Positions 41,701 to 48,297 of a DNA stretch of 64,000 nucleotides are shown one piece after another (the stretch's first letter is position 1; each line of letters starts with the position of its first letter). Source of the DNA: Serratia fonticola (lineage in GTDB: Bacteria > Pseudomonadota > Gammaproteobacteria > Enterobacterales > Enterobacteriaceae); NCBI RefSeq assembly GCF_006715025.1, contig NZ_VFMK01000001.1:4836001-4900000 (forward strand). Reading direction: 5' to 3'. The notes under the pieces are model-generated. The model had not been told where the DNA came from. It made no database searches and saw only the letters and a program-made list of their open reading frames with translations. Both the position numbers and the translations under genes were made by a program.

Positions 41701-44700
41701 GTGAATAACGATGGCACCTGGAGCGCGCTGATCCCAGCCAATGCTTTGGCCTTGCTGGCAGACGGTACCGTGCAGGTGGTGGTCTCCGCCGTGGATGCAG
41801 CAGGTAACCCAGCCAGTGCGGGTGGTTCGCTGGAGATCCTGTCGCATATCCTGCCGAATCCAACCATTAACCTGCCATTTGGCGACGGTGCACTGAACCT
41901 GGTAGAGGCCGGGGTCAATCAGCTGCTGACCGGCACCACCGGCATTATCGGCAACGGTCAAACGGTAGTGGTCAGCCTCAACGGTAAAGACTACAACGCC
42001 ACGGTCGCCAACAACGGCCAGTGGAGTGTCACTCTGCCAACCACCGATCTGCTGGGGCTGCTGGATGGCCCACACACCATCAGCGTGGTCGCTACCGATA
42101 AAGGTGGCAACAGTCACGGCGCAACGCTGGACTTTGACAGCATCCTCACCGGGCTGCCGGTGGCGGAGCTGGACACACCGTTTGTCGATGGCATCATCAA
42201 CCATACCGAAGCCTTACTGGGCGGTGCCCTCACGGGTACTACCGGGCTAGCCAGTAATCTCGGCCAAACCGTGGAAGTCAACATCAACGGTCTGAAACTG
42301 GCGGCCACGGTGAATGCCAATGGCAGTTGGACACTACCACTGGACAGCGCCACTCTGCTCGGTCTGCCGGATGGTACCTGGCCAATCACGGTAACCGTAA
42401 CGGATAGCGTCGGTAACACCAGCAGTACCAACGGTTCGGTAGATATCCTGATCAACAAGCTGCCGTTGCCAACCCTGGATCTGCCATTTGGCGATGGCCT
42501 GCTGAATATTGCCGAAGCCGCGCTGGCCCAGACCCTGAACGGCAAAACCGGCCTGGTCGGCAGCGGCCAGATCGTTACGGTAACGGTAGACGCTGGTCTG
42601 CCAAGTGAGCAAACCTTCACCGCTCAGGCCGATGGGCTGGGCGGCTGGTCTCTGCAGCTTACCCCGACCCAACTTGGCGTGTTCACCAACGGATCACACA
42701 CCATTGAGGTCACCGTTGAGGATCGCGGGGGTAATACCGCCACCACCACGCCGCTGGATGTTACCGCTTCTCTCACCTTGCCACAGCCGACCATCGTTCC
42801 ACCGTTTGGTGTTGACGGCGTGCTGAGCATCAGCGAAGCCGCCGGTGCGCTGACGCTCACCGGCACCACCGGGGTAAACGGTGCTGGCCAGGCGGTGAAA
42901 GTGACGATCGATGTCAATGGCGTGAGTTACAACGCGCAGGTTGATAGCAACGGCAACTGGACGTTGCCGCTGCCTGCGGCCACCCTGAGCAGCTTGCTGG
43001 ATGGGCCACACGTGCTGACCGTCACGGCGACCGACGCCGCGGGCAACGTCAACAGCAGCGCGCTGAACTTCACCAGCGATCTCACCGCACCGGTGCCAAC
43101 TATTAACACACCGTTCGGTGATGGTTTCCTCAACCTCGCAGAAACCAATCTGGGACAAACTTTGACCGGTAGCTCCGGTGATGCAACTGCGGTCAACGTG
43201 AAGATCGGCAACATCAGCTTTGTCGCTCAGGTCAACGGTGATGGCACCTGGAGTCTGCCGCTCAATAGCGGCGCGCTCAGAGATCTGGCTGAAGGTGATA
43301 ACACCATCACCGTGACCGCCACGGATGCCGCAGGCAACCAGGGCACGGCCGGTTCTTCGGTGCACGTCTCAATCACCACTCAGCCAACCGTGACCATCTC
43401 CAACTTTACGGCGGATAACATCATCAACTATGCCGAGAGCCAATCGGTACAGCTGATAACCGGTACCACCACCAACGTCGCCGTTGGGCAACAAGTGACG
43501 GTGACGCTCAATAGCAAAACCTATACTGGGGTGGTATTGGCCGATGGCAGTTGGAGCGTATCTGTCCTGCCTGCCGACTTGAAAGCCCTGAGCGGTACGC
43601 CAAGCATCACGGCTCAGGTCAGCGATCAGGCCGGGAACGTCGCCGTCGACAACCACAGCTTCACCGTTAACCTGACGCCTCCGAGCCAGATTATTACCGT
43701 TGATCCGATCACCGGCGATAACATCATTAACGCCAGCGAAGCCGGGCTAGTCATCAACCTGACCGGTAAAGTGGTCGGCGGGATCGGCCTTGGGCAAGTC
43801 GTCACCGTTACCGTAGGCGGTTTGCCACTCGGCGTGCCGGTCACGACCCTGGCGGATGGCACCTTCAGCACCGTGGTGACCTTCCCGGTTGACGGCAATA
43901 TTGTGGTTTCGGCCAGCACCACATTACTGACACCACTGCCAACGGTGTTTACTGCCAGCGAAACCGTACTGGTCGACCGCATTCCACCTACGCTCACCAT
44001 TAATGCCTTTGCCGGTGACGATGTATTGAACGCCAGCGAAAGTACCGTCACCCAAGCGATTTCCGGTACCGCCTCGGTCACTGAAGCGGGCCGTATTGTC
44101 ACGGTAACGCTGAATGGTAAAACCTACAGCGCACAGGTCAGCGCCACGGGTACCTGGTCGGTCAACGTTCCACCAGCCGATCTGGCTAACCTGCCGCAGG
44201 GCAGCAGCACCATCAATGCCACCCTGAGTGATGCCGCAGGCAACAGCACGGCAGTCACCCATACCATTACCACCGAGACAACGGCACCATTGCTGGGCGT
44301 CAACCTGCTGACTGGGGATAACGTACTGACCCTGGCAGAAGCCCTGCTCGGCCAGACGCTCACCGGTACCGGCGGCGTCGGTGATACCGTTACCGTTACG
44401 CTGGGGCCGTTGACCGCCAGTGCGACGGTGGGAGCGGATGGTAAATGGAGTATACCGTTACCGAGCCTGGATTTACAAAGTCTGACCGATGGGCCGCAGA
44501 TTATCGGCGTTACCCTGACGGACAGTGCTGGCAACAGCAGCCATACCGATGTGACGCTGAACGTTGCATTGAACAAAACGCTTGGCGCGGGGGTTAACGC
44601 TCTGTTCGGCGGTGATGGCGTGCTGAACCTGGCAGAATCGCTGGTGACTCAGGTAATCAGTGGTAACGCCACCGGCGATTACAACGGGGCGGTTGTTCAC

Positions 44701-47700
44701 GTCACCATCGCAGGCATTACGCTGGATGCGGTGGTTGGCGGTAACGGCCAGTGGAGTGTCTCGCTGCTGCCAAGTCAGCTCAGCCTGTTGGGTGACGGTC
44801 TGGCGCAGGTTCAGGTACAAATCGTTGATGCCAACGGCAACGTGGTCAACGATCTGGTCGATATCAACGTGCTGACCCATAATCTGCCAGTGATCGGCCC
44901 GGTCGTTGCCTTTGGCGATGGCCTGCTGAATGCGGTAGAAGCCGGTGTATCACAGACCGTCAGCGGAGTGATTAACGGTCTTGGTATCGGCGGCGGCAGC
45001 GTTACTGTCACCCTGGGTACCAAGCAATATACCGCCAGCGTCGGTACCGGTGGTGCCTGGAGTCTGAGCATTCCACCTGCCGATCTGGCCGCCCTGAGCG
45101 ACGGCACTCTGGCATTGGGCGTGTCCGTGACCGACTCGGCTGGCAACGTGGTGAGCAAGAATATCGATATCACCGCCATCATCCACAATCTGCCGAGTAT
45201 CGTGCTGGATCCCATCTTTGGCGATGGCATCCTCAACGTGGCAGACCTGTTACTGAACCAGACCATCAGCGGCACCGTCACCAATCTGGCGAAGGGTGCC
45301 ACCATCAATCTGGATATTGCCGGTTCGCAAACGCTGACGGCCATCGTGGGCGACGGCGGCAAATGGAGCGCCACCGTCACGCCGGACATCCTGGGTATCC
45401 TGCAAGGGTTGGGCAACGGTAACTTTACCGTTACCGCCTCGGCGACCGATGCGGTGGGTAATACCACCAGCGCCAGCGCCGGGCTGCAGTTGGATGTGAA
45501 ACTGCCGGTGATCACGCTCGATCCGCTGTTTGGCGGTGATGGCTTCCTCAACGCGGCAGAAGCGCTGGTGGCGCAAACCGTCAGCGGTACCGTCGCCTTC
45601 GCCAGTGCGGGTGCGCAGGTACAGGTTTCACTGGGAGGTAAAACCTTCCTGACTACCGTCGGTGCTGACGGCAAATTCAGCCTGGTGTTGCAACCTGCCG
45701 ATCTACACTCTCTGCTGGACGGCAATATCAACGTTGGCGTTTCGGTGCTGGATGGCTCCGGCAACACCGGCGTGCTGAATACGGCGATTGATGTGATCGT
45801 CAACAAACTGCCAACGCTGGCGCTGAACCCGCTGTTTGGCGGCGACGGCTTCCTCAATGCAGCAGAGGCGCTGCTGACCCAGACCATCAGCGGCACCACC
45901 ACCAATGCGGCGGCGGGTTCTCACGTTGCGATCCAGATCGGTACTTTAGCCCTGAGCGCTACCGTGTTGGCTGACGGTACCTGGAGTGCCACCATTACAC
46001 CTCTGCAACTTTCGGGGCTACTGGAAGGCAATCTGACCGTCAGCGCGACGGTGACCGATCCGGCTGGCAACACCAGCGGCGCCAGCGTAGGCCTCAACGT
46101 AGCAACTATTCTGCCAACGCTGACGGTCAACCCGCTGTTTGGCGACGGCATACTGAACCTCACCGACTTGCTAACGCCGCAAACCCTGAGTGGGATTGCT
46201 ACCAACGTCGCTGCGGGTACCTCCATCAGCCTGACGCTGGGAAGCCATACCTACACCACCACCGTCGATGCTACCGGTAAATGGCAACTGCCGATCCCAA
46301 CCCTGGATCTGCAAGGTCTGCTGGATGGGATCACTAACGTGACTACCACGCTCACTGACGCGGCAGGCAACGTGGTCACACAGAGCAGTCCGCTAAACGT
46401 ACTGATCAACGCCTTGCCTACCATCACACTAGATCCACTGTTCGGTGGTGATGGTCTGCTCAATGCGCTGGAAGCCACGACCAACCAGATCATCAGTGGT
46501 CACGCAACTAACGCACCTGGAGCAACCATCCAGCTCCAAATCGGTAGTGAAACCTTCACCACTCAGGTGAAAGCCGATGGCAGTTGGTCCCTCAACCTGA
46601 CACCGCTCAATCTGTCCGGCCTGGCCGATGGTAACCTGGCACTGGATGTCTCTGTGACCAACTCCGCAGGGAAATCAGGTAGCTTGCTCGCTAATCTGGG
46701 CGTAGGTATCCACAATCTGCCGACCGTCAGCCTGGGTACTCTGTTCGGCGACGGCTTCCTCAACCTGAGCGAAGCCAACCTGAACCAGTTGATCGGTGGT
46801 ACCACCACCAATGCGGTGGGTGGCAGCGTCAGCGTGAACATCGCCGGCGTGGTGTTGAATGCCACCGTCGCCAATGACGGTACATGGAGCGTCAACGTAC
46901 CAACGGTGGATCTGACTAAGCTGCTGGATGGCACCTTGTCGGTGGGAGTCACCGTGACAGACCGTTACGGCAACACCAACTCGGCCAGCGCCGACGCCAC
47001 GGTGAAAATCCACGCACTGCCGCTGTTAGGCATCGATGCCCTGGGGACTCTGACTGGTGCTCTGGGTATTCTGACCAATGGTCTGTCCGTCAGCGGTACC
47101 AGCCTGAACGTACAACAGGGCGCGAAGGTTAGCGTCACCTTGCTGGGCAGTACGCTGCTAGGCACGGTAGACGCCACCGGGCATTGGTCGGTGAAATTCG
47201 ACACCACCAACGCCCTCAAGGGTCTAAACGTGCTCAACCTGATCCCAACCCTGTTGGGCACCGTCGTGGCGGCATCGGTCACCGACCTGGCAGGTAACGG
47301 GGTCAGCGTCTCTGCGGGGCTGACATCCGGTATCGAATTGCCACTGCTGATGACGGCCAACGCGGCGGTCGAAACGCTGTCGCTGGATACATCGGGTACC
47401 GAAAACACCAGCACCGACAGTACGACAACCGATCTCACTACCGTACAGCATGCCCAGGTCGCCACAGTGCAGCACACCACCACGGATACCAGCACGCCAA
47501 CCAGCGAGGTCAGCAGTACTCCGACCACCACGGATGCCAGCGAGCCGGCCACCAGCACGCTGGTAGTGGCCCCAACGCTGCCGGTGGATACCACCAGCGA
47601 AACCAAGGTTGAAGACAGTACCTTCAGCATTGGCGGCGTCACCATCAATCTGGCGGATGGCACCACGGCCAGCGGCGACACCATTCATGGCAGCAGCGGA

Positions 47701-48111
47701 AACGATGTAATCCACGTTAACGTCCTCGACTTCCTGTCGATCGACGGTGGTGCAGGTATCGATACCCTGGAGCTGGATGGCAAGAACCTCAACCTGGATC
47801 TGACGGCCTTGGGTCTGAAGGTGCAACACATCGATATCTTCGATTTGGGCACCAGCGGCACCAACAGCATCACGCTGGATCTGCACGAGGCGATGAACGT
47901 CAAGGATGCAGCCAGTGACAACCTGCTGATCAAAGGCAGCGTCGGCGACCAGGTCAATCTGACCCAGGCCGAAGGCGGTACCTGGAGCTCTGTGGGTCAA
48001 CGGACGGTCGATGGCCAAGTGTTCGACGTTTACCACAATTCCGCCCTTGAAAGCGGCAATACCCTGGGGGATGTTCTGGTGCAGCAAGGCCTGCACGTCA
48101 ATCTGGTGTAG
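26800..48111 (+). CDS. Giant BapA/LapA-class repeat adhesin secreted by a type I system
   Basis: One uninterrupted 7,103-residue ORF. There is no Sec signal peptide. Residues about 1-110 match a BapA-prefix-like beta-rich domain (VDIIARNGG, SRSVILPQSSIVRIHG, DLIVHMKDGTTVRYQSFF, ELVFDDG). Next come a TAAAS motif (103-107) and a Gly/Ala-rich hydrophobic stretch (about 136-158), then an Asn/Pro hinge. From residue about 175, roughly 66 Ig-like domains of about 101 residues follow, each opening with a GDD-x-LN-xx-E type acidic motif and containing TLNGKTYTA...DGSWS...AADL...AGN. They end at about residue 6845. A Ser/Thr-rich linker leads to an RTX-like GSSGNDVIH / IDGGAGIDTLEL segment and a C-terminal type I target domain ending HVNLV. 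I saw no cysteine. The adjoining channel, ABC exporter and adaptor match the Salmonella bapABCD order. Expected role: cell-surface adhesion and biofilm. Confidence 0.93.
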   Translation: MAQTNFTLGAVDIIARNGGTKVADVAAGSRSVILPQSSIVRIHGTQALVSSYERQGNDLIVHMKDGTTVRYQSFFNVDADGKHSELVFDDGNGAIQHAIFPATAAASAEPVLITPQFETLTDISPLLIGNHDLSNGAIAAILAGLALGAGVAIAAATGSKHDNNNNETTPPPVQPTLTVGTLGQDNVLNASEVKIAQLLSGLTTGVAAGVTITLTLNGKSYTTTVGADGKWSFDFSSAALAGLKDGNYQLTVKLTNQDGISVEKTINVLVDITPPVLTVNPLTGDDHLTGTELKTSQALTGTGEAGLTITITLNGKTYTTTVGSDGKWSLQLPAADLALLKNGNYDLIATSVDKAGNQTTLDHPFSVDTTINNTSPQISISALANDNVLNANEAKSAQTLSGHTQNVEAGQTVTVTLNGKTYSAVVQSDGSWSLSLPAADLAALANGSITINATVTDKAGQSASAHETITVDLTAPELTVNKLAGDDVLNAAEAHTPQTLSGTSNPGQTVVVTLNGKTYTAVTGADGKWSLVLPAADLQALAQGDNTLTVTATDAAGNSTTVTEHVQVDTVPPVLTLDKFTGDDFVSADEQKSAQNITGTASVSEAGLVVSVSFNGKTYTGTVGADGKWSISVPAADMAALTNGTYEMIATISDQAGNTTTTAPQVITVDNHISAINIGIVSSDDKLNAVEAGLPLAISGTTANVATGATVTVTLNGKTYTALVLADGSWTLQVPSADLQLLAEGSNTISASVTGNDGSTVTTTHNLDVYTHDLPVVTLDTPFGDGILNGAEAGQPQTLTGTTGITTPGQTVTVTLGGKTYTGTVDGSGHWSVTVPAADLQALPDGTPALSVVVTDAAGNSNTLNTTVTVDETAPTLTINVVAGDDVLNAAEVQVAQTVSGTASIADAGRTVTLTLNGKTYTAVVQPDGSWSTSLPAADLQALSDGSHNLVATLTDAAGNSTSVTHSVSVDANPADLPTLSIGIFAGNDVLDGAEVKTAQTVSGTTTHVQAGQTVTVTLNGKTYTATVLADGSWSTSVPAADLALLANGQTTITASVSDSAGNPASASHDVTVDTSLSGLSIDVIAGDDKLNLAESLLPLAISGSSENLAVGATITVTLNGKTYTGTTLADGAWSVSVPAADLALLADGTTTVTVTATDLAGNPVSGSHDLGVFIHTLPEATLNTPFGDGILNGAEAGQPQTISGSTGITTPGQTVTVTLGGKTYTGTVDGSGHWSVTIPATDLQALPDGTPALSVVVTDAAGNSNTLNTTVTVDETAPTLTVNVVAGDDVLNAAEVQVAQTVSGTASVADAGRTVTLTLNGKTYTAVVQPDGTWSASLPAADLQALSDGSHNLVATLTDAAGNSTTVTHGISVEANPADLPTLSIGIFAGNDILDGAEVKTAQTISGSTTHVQTGQTVTITLNGKTYTATVLADGSWSTSVPAADLALLVNGQTTITASVSDSAGNPASASHDVTVDTSLSGLSIDVIAGDDKLNLAESLLPLAIHGSSENLAVGATITVTLNGKTYTGTTLADGAWSVSVPAADLALLADGTTTVTVTATDLAGNPVSGSHDLGVFIHSLPDATLNTPFGDGILNGTEAGQPQTISGSTGITTPGQTVTVTLGGKTYTGTVDGSGHWSVTVPAADLQALPDGTPALSVVVTDAAGNSNTLNTTVTVDETAPTLTINVVAGDDVLNAAEVQVAQTVSGTASIGDAGRTVTLTLNGKTYTAVVQPDGSWSTSVPAADLQALSDGSHNLVATLTDAAGNSTSVTHSVSVDADPADLPTLSIGIFAGNDILDGAEVKTAQTISGSTTHVQTGQTVTITLNGKTYTATVLADGSWSTSVPAADLALLVNGQTTITASVSDSAGNPASASHDVTVDTSLSGLSIDVIAGDDKLNLAESLLPLAIHGSSENLAVGATITVTLNGKTYTGTTLADGAWSVSVPAADLALLADGTTTVTVTATDLAGNPVSGSHDLGVFIHTLPEATLNTPFGDGILNGTEAGQPQTISGSTGITTPGQTVTVTLGGKTYTGTVDGSGHWSVTVPAADLQALPDGTPALSVVVTDAAGNSNTLNTTVTVDETAPTLTVNVVAGDDVLNAAEVQVAQTVSGTASVADAGRTVTLTLNGKTYTAVVQPDGTWSASLPAADLQALSDGSHNLVATLTDAAGNSTSVTHGISVDANPADLPTLSIGIFAGNDVLDGAEVKTAQTISGSTTHVQAGQTVTVTLNGKTYTATVLADGSWSTSVPAADLALLVNGQTTITASVSDSAGNPASASHDVTVDTSLSGLSIDVIAGDDKLNLAESLLPLAIHGSSENLAVGTTVTVTLNGKTYTGTTLADGAWSVSVPAADLALLADGTTTVTVTATDLVGNPVSGSHDLGVFIHSLPDATLNTPFGDGILNGTEAAQPQTISGSTGITTPGQTVTVTLGGKTYTGTVDGSGHWSVTVPAADLQALPDGTPALSVVVTDAAGNSNTLNTTVTVDETAPTLTVNVVAGDDVLNAAEVQVAQTVSGTASVTDAGRTVTLTLNGKTYTAVVQPDGTWSASLPAADLQALSDGSHNLVATLTDAAGNSTTVTHGISVEANPADLPTLSIGIFAGNDVLDGAEVKTAQTISGSTTHVQAGQTVTVTLNGKTYTATVLADGSWSTSVPAADLALLTNGQTTITASVSDSAGNPASASHDVTVDTSLSGLSIDVIAGDDKLNLAESQLPLAISGSSTNLAVGTTVTVTLNGKTYTGTTLADGAWSVSVPAADLALLADGTTTVTVTATDLAGNPVSGSHDLGVFIHSLPDATLNTPFGDGILNGTEAAQPQTISGSTGITTPGQTVTVTLGGKTYTASVDGSGNWSVTVPAADLQALPDGTPALSVVVSDAAGNSNTLNTTVTVDETAPTLTVNVVAGDDVLNAAEVQVAQTVSGTASVADAGRTVTLTLNGKTYTAVVQPDGTWSASLPAADLQALSDGSHNLVATLTDAAGNSTTVTHSVSVDANPADLPTLSIGIFAGNDVLDGAEVKTAQTISGSTTHVQAGQTVIVTLNGKTYTATVLADGTWSTSVPAADLALLTNGQTTITASVSDSAGNPASASHDVTVDTSLSGLSIDVIAGDDKLNLAESLLPLAIHGSSENLAVGATITVTLNGKTYTGTTLADGAWSVSVPAADLALLADGTTTVTVTATDLAGNPVSGSHDLGVFIHSLPDATLNTPFGDGILNGTEAGQPQTISGSTGITTPGQTVTVTLGGKTYTGTVDGSGNWSVTVPAADLQALPDGTPALSVVVSDAAGNSNTLNTTVTVDETAPTLTVGLVAGDDVLNAAEVLVAQTVSGTASVADAGRTVTLTLNGKTYTAVVQPDGSWSTSLPATDLQALSDGSHNLVATLTDAAGNSTSVTHSLNVDANPANLPTLSIGVFAGDDIVNGAEALVTQVLSGTTTHVEVGQTVTLTLNGKTYFATVQLGGGWSVNVPAADLALLANGQATITASVSDLAGNPATSSHTISVDTAVESIAINLIAGDDKLNLAEASQPLTISGTTVNVNAGQTVTVTLNGKTYTGVVLANGSWSVSVNSADLLALQDGLTTVTASVSNPGVDPVNDSHSLDVHIHTLPEPTINLPFGDGFLNQAEAATAQLLSGSTGIPGAGQSVVVTLGGKTYTATVDGSGSWSVSIPSADLQNLPAGSNTISVSATDSAGNSVPGSTTAQVDLVPPTLAVKPFAGDDKVNALESLSDQVVSGTASIADAGRTVTVTFNGKSYTGVVANDGTWSATIPSADLQAIGDGSYPLTTTLSDAAGNTTTVTHTVTIDANPLDLPTLSINVFAGNDIIDGAEVKTSQTLSGTTTHVEAGQLVTITLNGKTYTATVLADGTWSTNVPAADLGQLAQGNSTISVTVSDTSGNPATATHNVVVNTALSGIAIDVIAGDDKLNLAESLLPLTINGSSLNLATGASVAVTLNGKTYTGITLADGSWSVLVPPADLALLADGNINLSVSAVDQAGNPVSSSHTLGVFIHNLPEVTLNTPFGDGILNGTEAGQPQTITGSTGITTPGQTVTVTLGDKTYTGTVDGSGNWSVTVPVGDLQALPDGTPVLNVVVTDPAGNSNTLNGTVVVDKVAPTLTVGVIAGDDVLNSAEVLLNQTVSGTASIGDAGRTVTLTLNGKTYTAVVQPDGSWSTSLPTADLTALSDGSYNLVATLTDSAGNSTSVTHAIGVDASALNAPVLTIGTFAGNNIIDGAEVQATQTLSGSSLHVEAGQIVSITLNGKTYTATVQADGSWSTNVPATDLALLTNGSLTITADVTDKAGNPASATHDVTVDLTQSALAIAPITGDNQLNAIEAAAGISISGSSTNVAAGATVTIALNGKFYDAIVQADGSWTTTVPSADLTILGDGKLTVTVSATDEAGNLVTGSQQLGVLINSLPVATLNTPFGDGYLNKAESTSDQTLSGTTGVSGSGQTVSVVLGGKTYTGIVDNNGNWSVTVPSADLAALPDGPTSIGVTVGDVAGNTSSITSSATVDLTLPVLTINTVSGDDIINIAESQQPLQITGTAPANDSGQPVVVKVTINGLTYNGLVQTDGSWSITIPAGDLANLPNGGTTITATLTDAAGNTGSVSHGITLDTDPAQAPLLTINTLSGDDYINQAESGLPLTISGGSQRVEQGQQVTVTLNGKTYTAVVGADGSWSLQVPAADVGALPDGKDTITATVSDTSGNPASATHNVTVIAEAADLPQLSVNVIAGDDIINANEAKAAIIISGGSSHVQPGQVVSVLLNGKTYTAVVGADGSWNATVPAVDVQALPQGSQTVTATVTDIAHNPASATHNVTVDTVPPLLEIDLFAGDNILNLAEALLGQVLSGHTDPGLTVTVTLGANVYTALADPTTGAWSVNIPSNILQGLLDGNVTIGASVTDAAGNTVSNSISVTVDTHTLPSLTLNPLFGDNILNIAELGVATPIGGAAANLLVNTPVVVKIGTYVVNGIVNNDGTWSALIPANALALLADGTVQVVVSAVDAAGNPASAGGSLEILSHILPNPTINLPFGDGALNLVEAGVNQLLTGTTGIIGNGQTVVVSLNGKDYNATVANNGQWSVTLPTTDLLGLLDGPHTISVVATDKGGNSHGATLDFDSILTGLPVAELDTPFVDGIINHTEALLGGALTGTTGLASNLGQTVEVNINGLKLAATVNANGSWTLPLDSATLLGLPDGTWPITVTVTDSVGNTSSTNGSVDILINKLPLPTLDLPFGDGLLNIAEAALAQTLNGKTGLVGSGQIVTVTVDAGLPSEQTFTAQADGLGGWSLQLTPTQLGVFTNGSHTIEVTVEDRGGNTATTTPLDVTASLTLPQPTIVPPFGVDGVLSISEAAGALTLTGTTGVNGAGQAVKVTIDVNGVSYNAQVDSNGNWTLPLPAATLSSLLDGPHVLTVTATDAAGNVNSSALNFTSDLTAPVPTINTPFGDGFLNLAETNLGQTLTGSSGDATAVNVKIGNISFVAQVNGDGTWSLPLNSGALRDLAEGDNTITVTATDAAGNQGTAGSSVHVSITTQPTVTISNFTADNIINYAESQSVQLITGTTTNVAVGQQVTVTLNSKTYTGVVLADGSWSVSVLPADLKALSGTPSITAQVSDQAGNVAVDNHSFTVNLTPPSQIITVDPITGDNIINASEAGLVINLTGKVVGGIGLGQVVTVTVGGLPLGVPVTTLADGTFSTVVTFPVDGNIVVSASTTLLTPLPTVFTASETVLVDRIPPTLTINAFAGDDVLNASESTVTQAISGTASVTEAGRIVTVTLNGKTYSAQVSATGTWSVNVPPADLANLPQGSSTINATLSDAAGNSTAVTHTITTETTAPLLGVNLLTGDNVLTLAEALLGQTLTGTGGVGDTVTVTLGPLTASATVGADGKWSIPLPSLDLQSLTDGPQIIGVTLTDSAGNSSHTDVTLNVALNKTLGAGVNALFGGDGVLNLAESLVTQVISGNATGDYNGAVVHVTIAGITLDAVVGGNGQWSVSLLPSQLSLLGDGLAQVQVQIVDANGNVVNDLVDINVLTHNLPVIGPVVAFGDGLLNAVEAGVSQTVSGVINGLGIGGGSVTVTLGTKQYTASVGTGGAWSLSIPPADLAALSDGTLALGVSVTDSAGNVVSKNIDITAIIHNLPSIVLDPIFGDGILNVADLLLNQTISGTVTNLAKGATINLDIAGSQTLTAIVGDGGKWSATVTPDILGILQGLGNGNFTVTASATDAVGNTTSASAGLQLDVKLPVITLDPLFGGDGFLNAAEALVAQTVSGTVAFASAGAQVQVSLGGKTFLTTVGADGKFSLVLQPADLHSLLDGNINVGVSVLDGSGNTGVLNTAIDVIVNKLPTLALNPLFGGDGFLNAAEALLTQTISGTTTNAAAGSHVAIQIGTLALSATVLADGTWSATITPLQLSGLLEGNLTVSATVTDPAGNTSGASVGLNVATILPTLTVNPLFGDGILNLTDLLTPQTLSGIATNVAAGTSISLTLGSHTYTTTVDATGKWQLPIPTLDLQGLLDGITNVTTTLTDAAGNVVTQSSPLNVLINALPTITLDPLFGGDGLLNALEATTNQIISGHATNAPGATIQLQIGSETFTTQVKADGSWSLNLTPLNLSGLADGNLALDVSVTNSAGKSGSLLANLGVGIHNLPTVSLGTLFGDGFLNLSEANLNQLIGGTTTNAVGGSVSVNIAGVVLNATVANDGTWSVNVPTVDLTKLLDGTLSVGVTVTDRYGNTNSASADATVKIHALPLLGIDALGTLTGALGILTNGLSVSGTSLNVQQGAKVSVTLLGSTLLGTVDATGHWSVKFDTTNALKGLNVLNLIPTLLGTVVAASVTDLAGNGVSVSAGLTSGIELPLLMTANAAVETLSLDTSGTENTSTDSTTTDLTTVQHAQVATVQHTTTDTSTPTSEVSSTPTTTDASEPATSTLVVAPTLPVDTTSETKVEDSTFSIGGVTINLADGTTASGDTIHGSSGNDVIHVNVLDFLSIDGGAGIDTLELDGKNLNLDLTALGLKVQHIDIFDLGTSGTNSITLDLHEAMNVKDAASDNLLIKGSVGDQVNLTQAEGGTWSSVGQRTVDGQVFDVYHNSALESGNTLGDVLVQQGLHVNLV
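27322..29118 (+). repeat. Six N-proximal Ig-like domains, individually diverged
   Basis: Inside the adhesin gene. Domain openings read PTLTVGTLGQDN, PVLTVNPLTGDD, PQISISALANDN, PELTVNKLAGDD, PVLTLDKFTGDD and AINIGIVSSDD. Each is about 300 bp and they do not repeat one another at DNA level, unlike the block that follows. Confidence 0.85.
29119..37602 (+). repeat. Seven near-identical tandem copies of a 1,212-bp four-domain super-repeat
   Basis: Units start at 29119, 30331, 31543, 32755, 33967, 35179 and 36391, exactly 1,212 bp (404 codons) apart with no indel. Each has domain A (TPFGDGILNG), B (NVVAGDDVLNAAEVQ), C (SIGIFAGNDxLDGAEVK) and D (SIDVIAGDDKLNLAES). Long DNA stretches are identical between units, and differences are few and scattered, several shared by some units only. 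Unit 7 begins to diverge in its last two domains. Confidence 0.95.
37603..41250 (+). repeat. Three diverged copies of the same four-domain super-repeat
   Basis: Units start at 37603, 38815 and 40027, still in the 1,212-bp register; the third is 12 bp longer. The A-B-C-D order is recognisable (LPFGDGFLN, KPFAGDDKVN, NVFAGNDIID, DVIAGDDKLN and so on) but DNA identity is much lower than among the first seven. Confidence 0.85.
41251..47340 (+). repeat. About 20 C-proximal Ig-like domains, strongly diverged
   Basis: Single domains of about 300 bp without super-repeat order. From about 44590 many carry a GGDG variant of the opening motif (LFGGDGVLNLAE, LFGGDGFLNAAE). The last domain (opening LPLLGIDALGTLTG) has lost the acidic motif. 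Confidence 0.8.
47350..48108 (+). other. Adhesin C-terminus: Ser/Thr linker, RTX-like repeat, type I secretion target
   Basis: Part of the adhesin coding region. About 100 codons of Thr/Ser-rich low complexity (about 47370-47620) precede a short RTX-like calcium motif (GSSGND at 47689, then IDGGAGIDTLEL). A roughly 120-residue domain follows of the kind annotated as the VCA0849-type T1SS C-terminal target. The extreme C-terminus is hydrophobic (VLVQQGLHVNLV). Confidence 0.8.
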
Positions 48112-48131
48112 TACCCGGCCCCTCTGTCAGC

Positions 48132-48158
48132 CACTGGCTCGTACGCCGCGAGCCAGTG
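48132..48158 (+). promoter_or_regulatory. Intercistronic hairpin between the adhesin and channel genes
   Basis: CACTGGCTCG / CGAGCCAGTG, a 10-bp perfect stem 20 bp after the adhesin stop with no T-run. It could protect the 3' end of the adhesin message or set differential expression of the export genes. Confidence 0.5.
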
Positions 48159-48297
48159 ACATGGGAATGACAACGTTCAGGCCAAGGCAGTGCGGCGGTT
48201 CCGTTCGGGAGACGGGCCGCCGAAATTAACGATCGTCACAATAACAAAACCGAAACGGCAACCAAGCGCGGTTATCGGCAAAGACGTGGTAGCAATA

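Noticed and set aside
26800..48111. Phage tail-fibre or autotransporter identity for the giant gene
   Set aside because: There is no Sec signal, no beta-barrel translocator and no phage neighbours, while a dedicated type I exporter follows directly.
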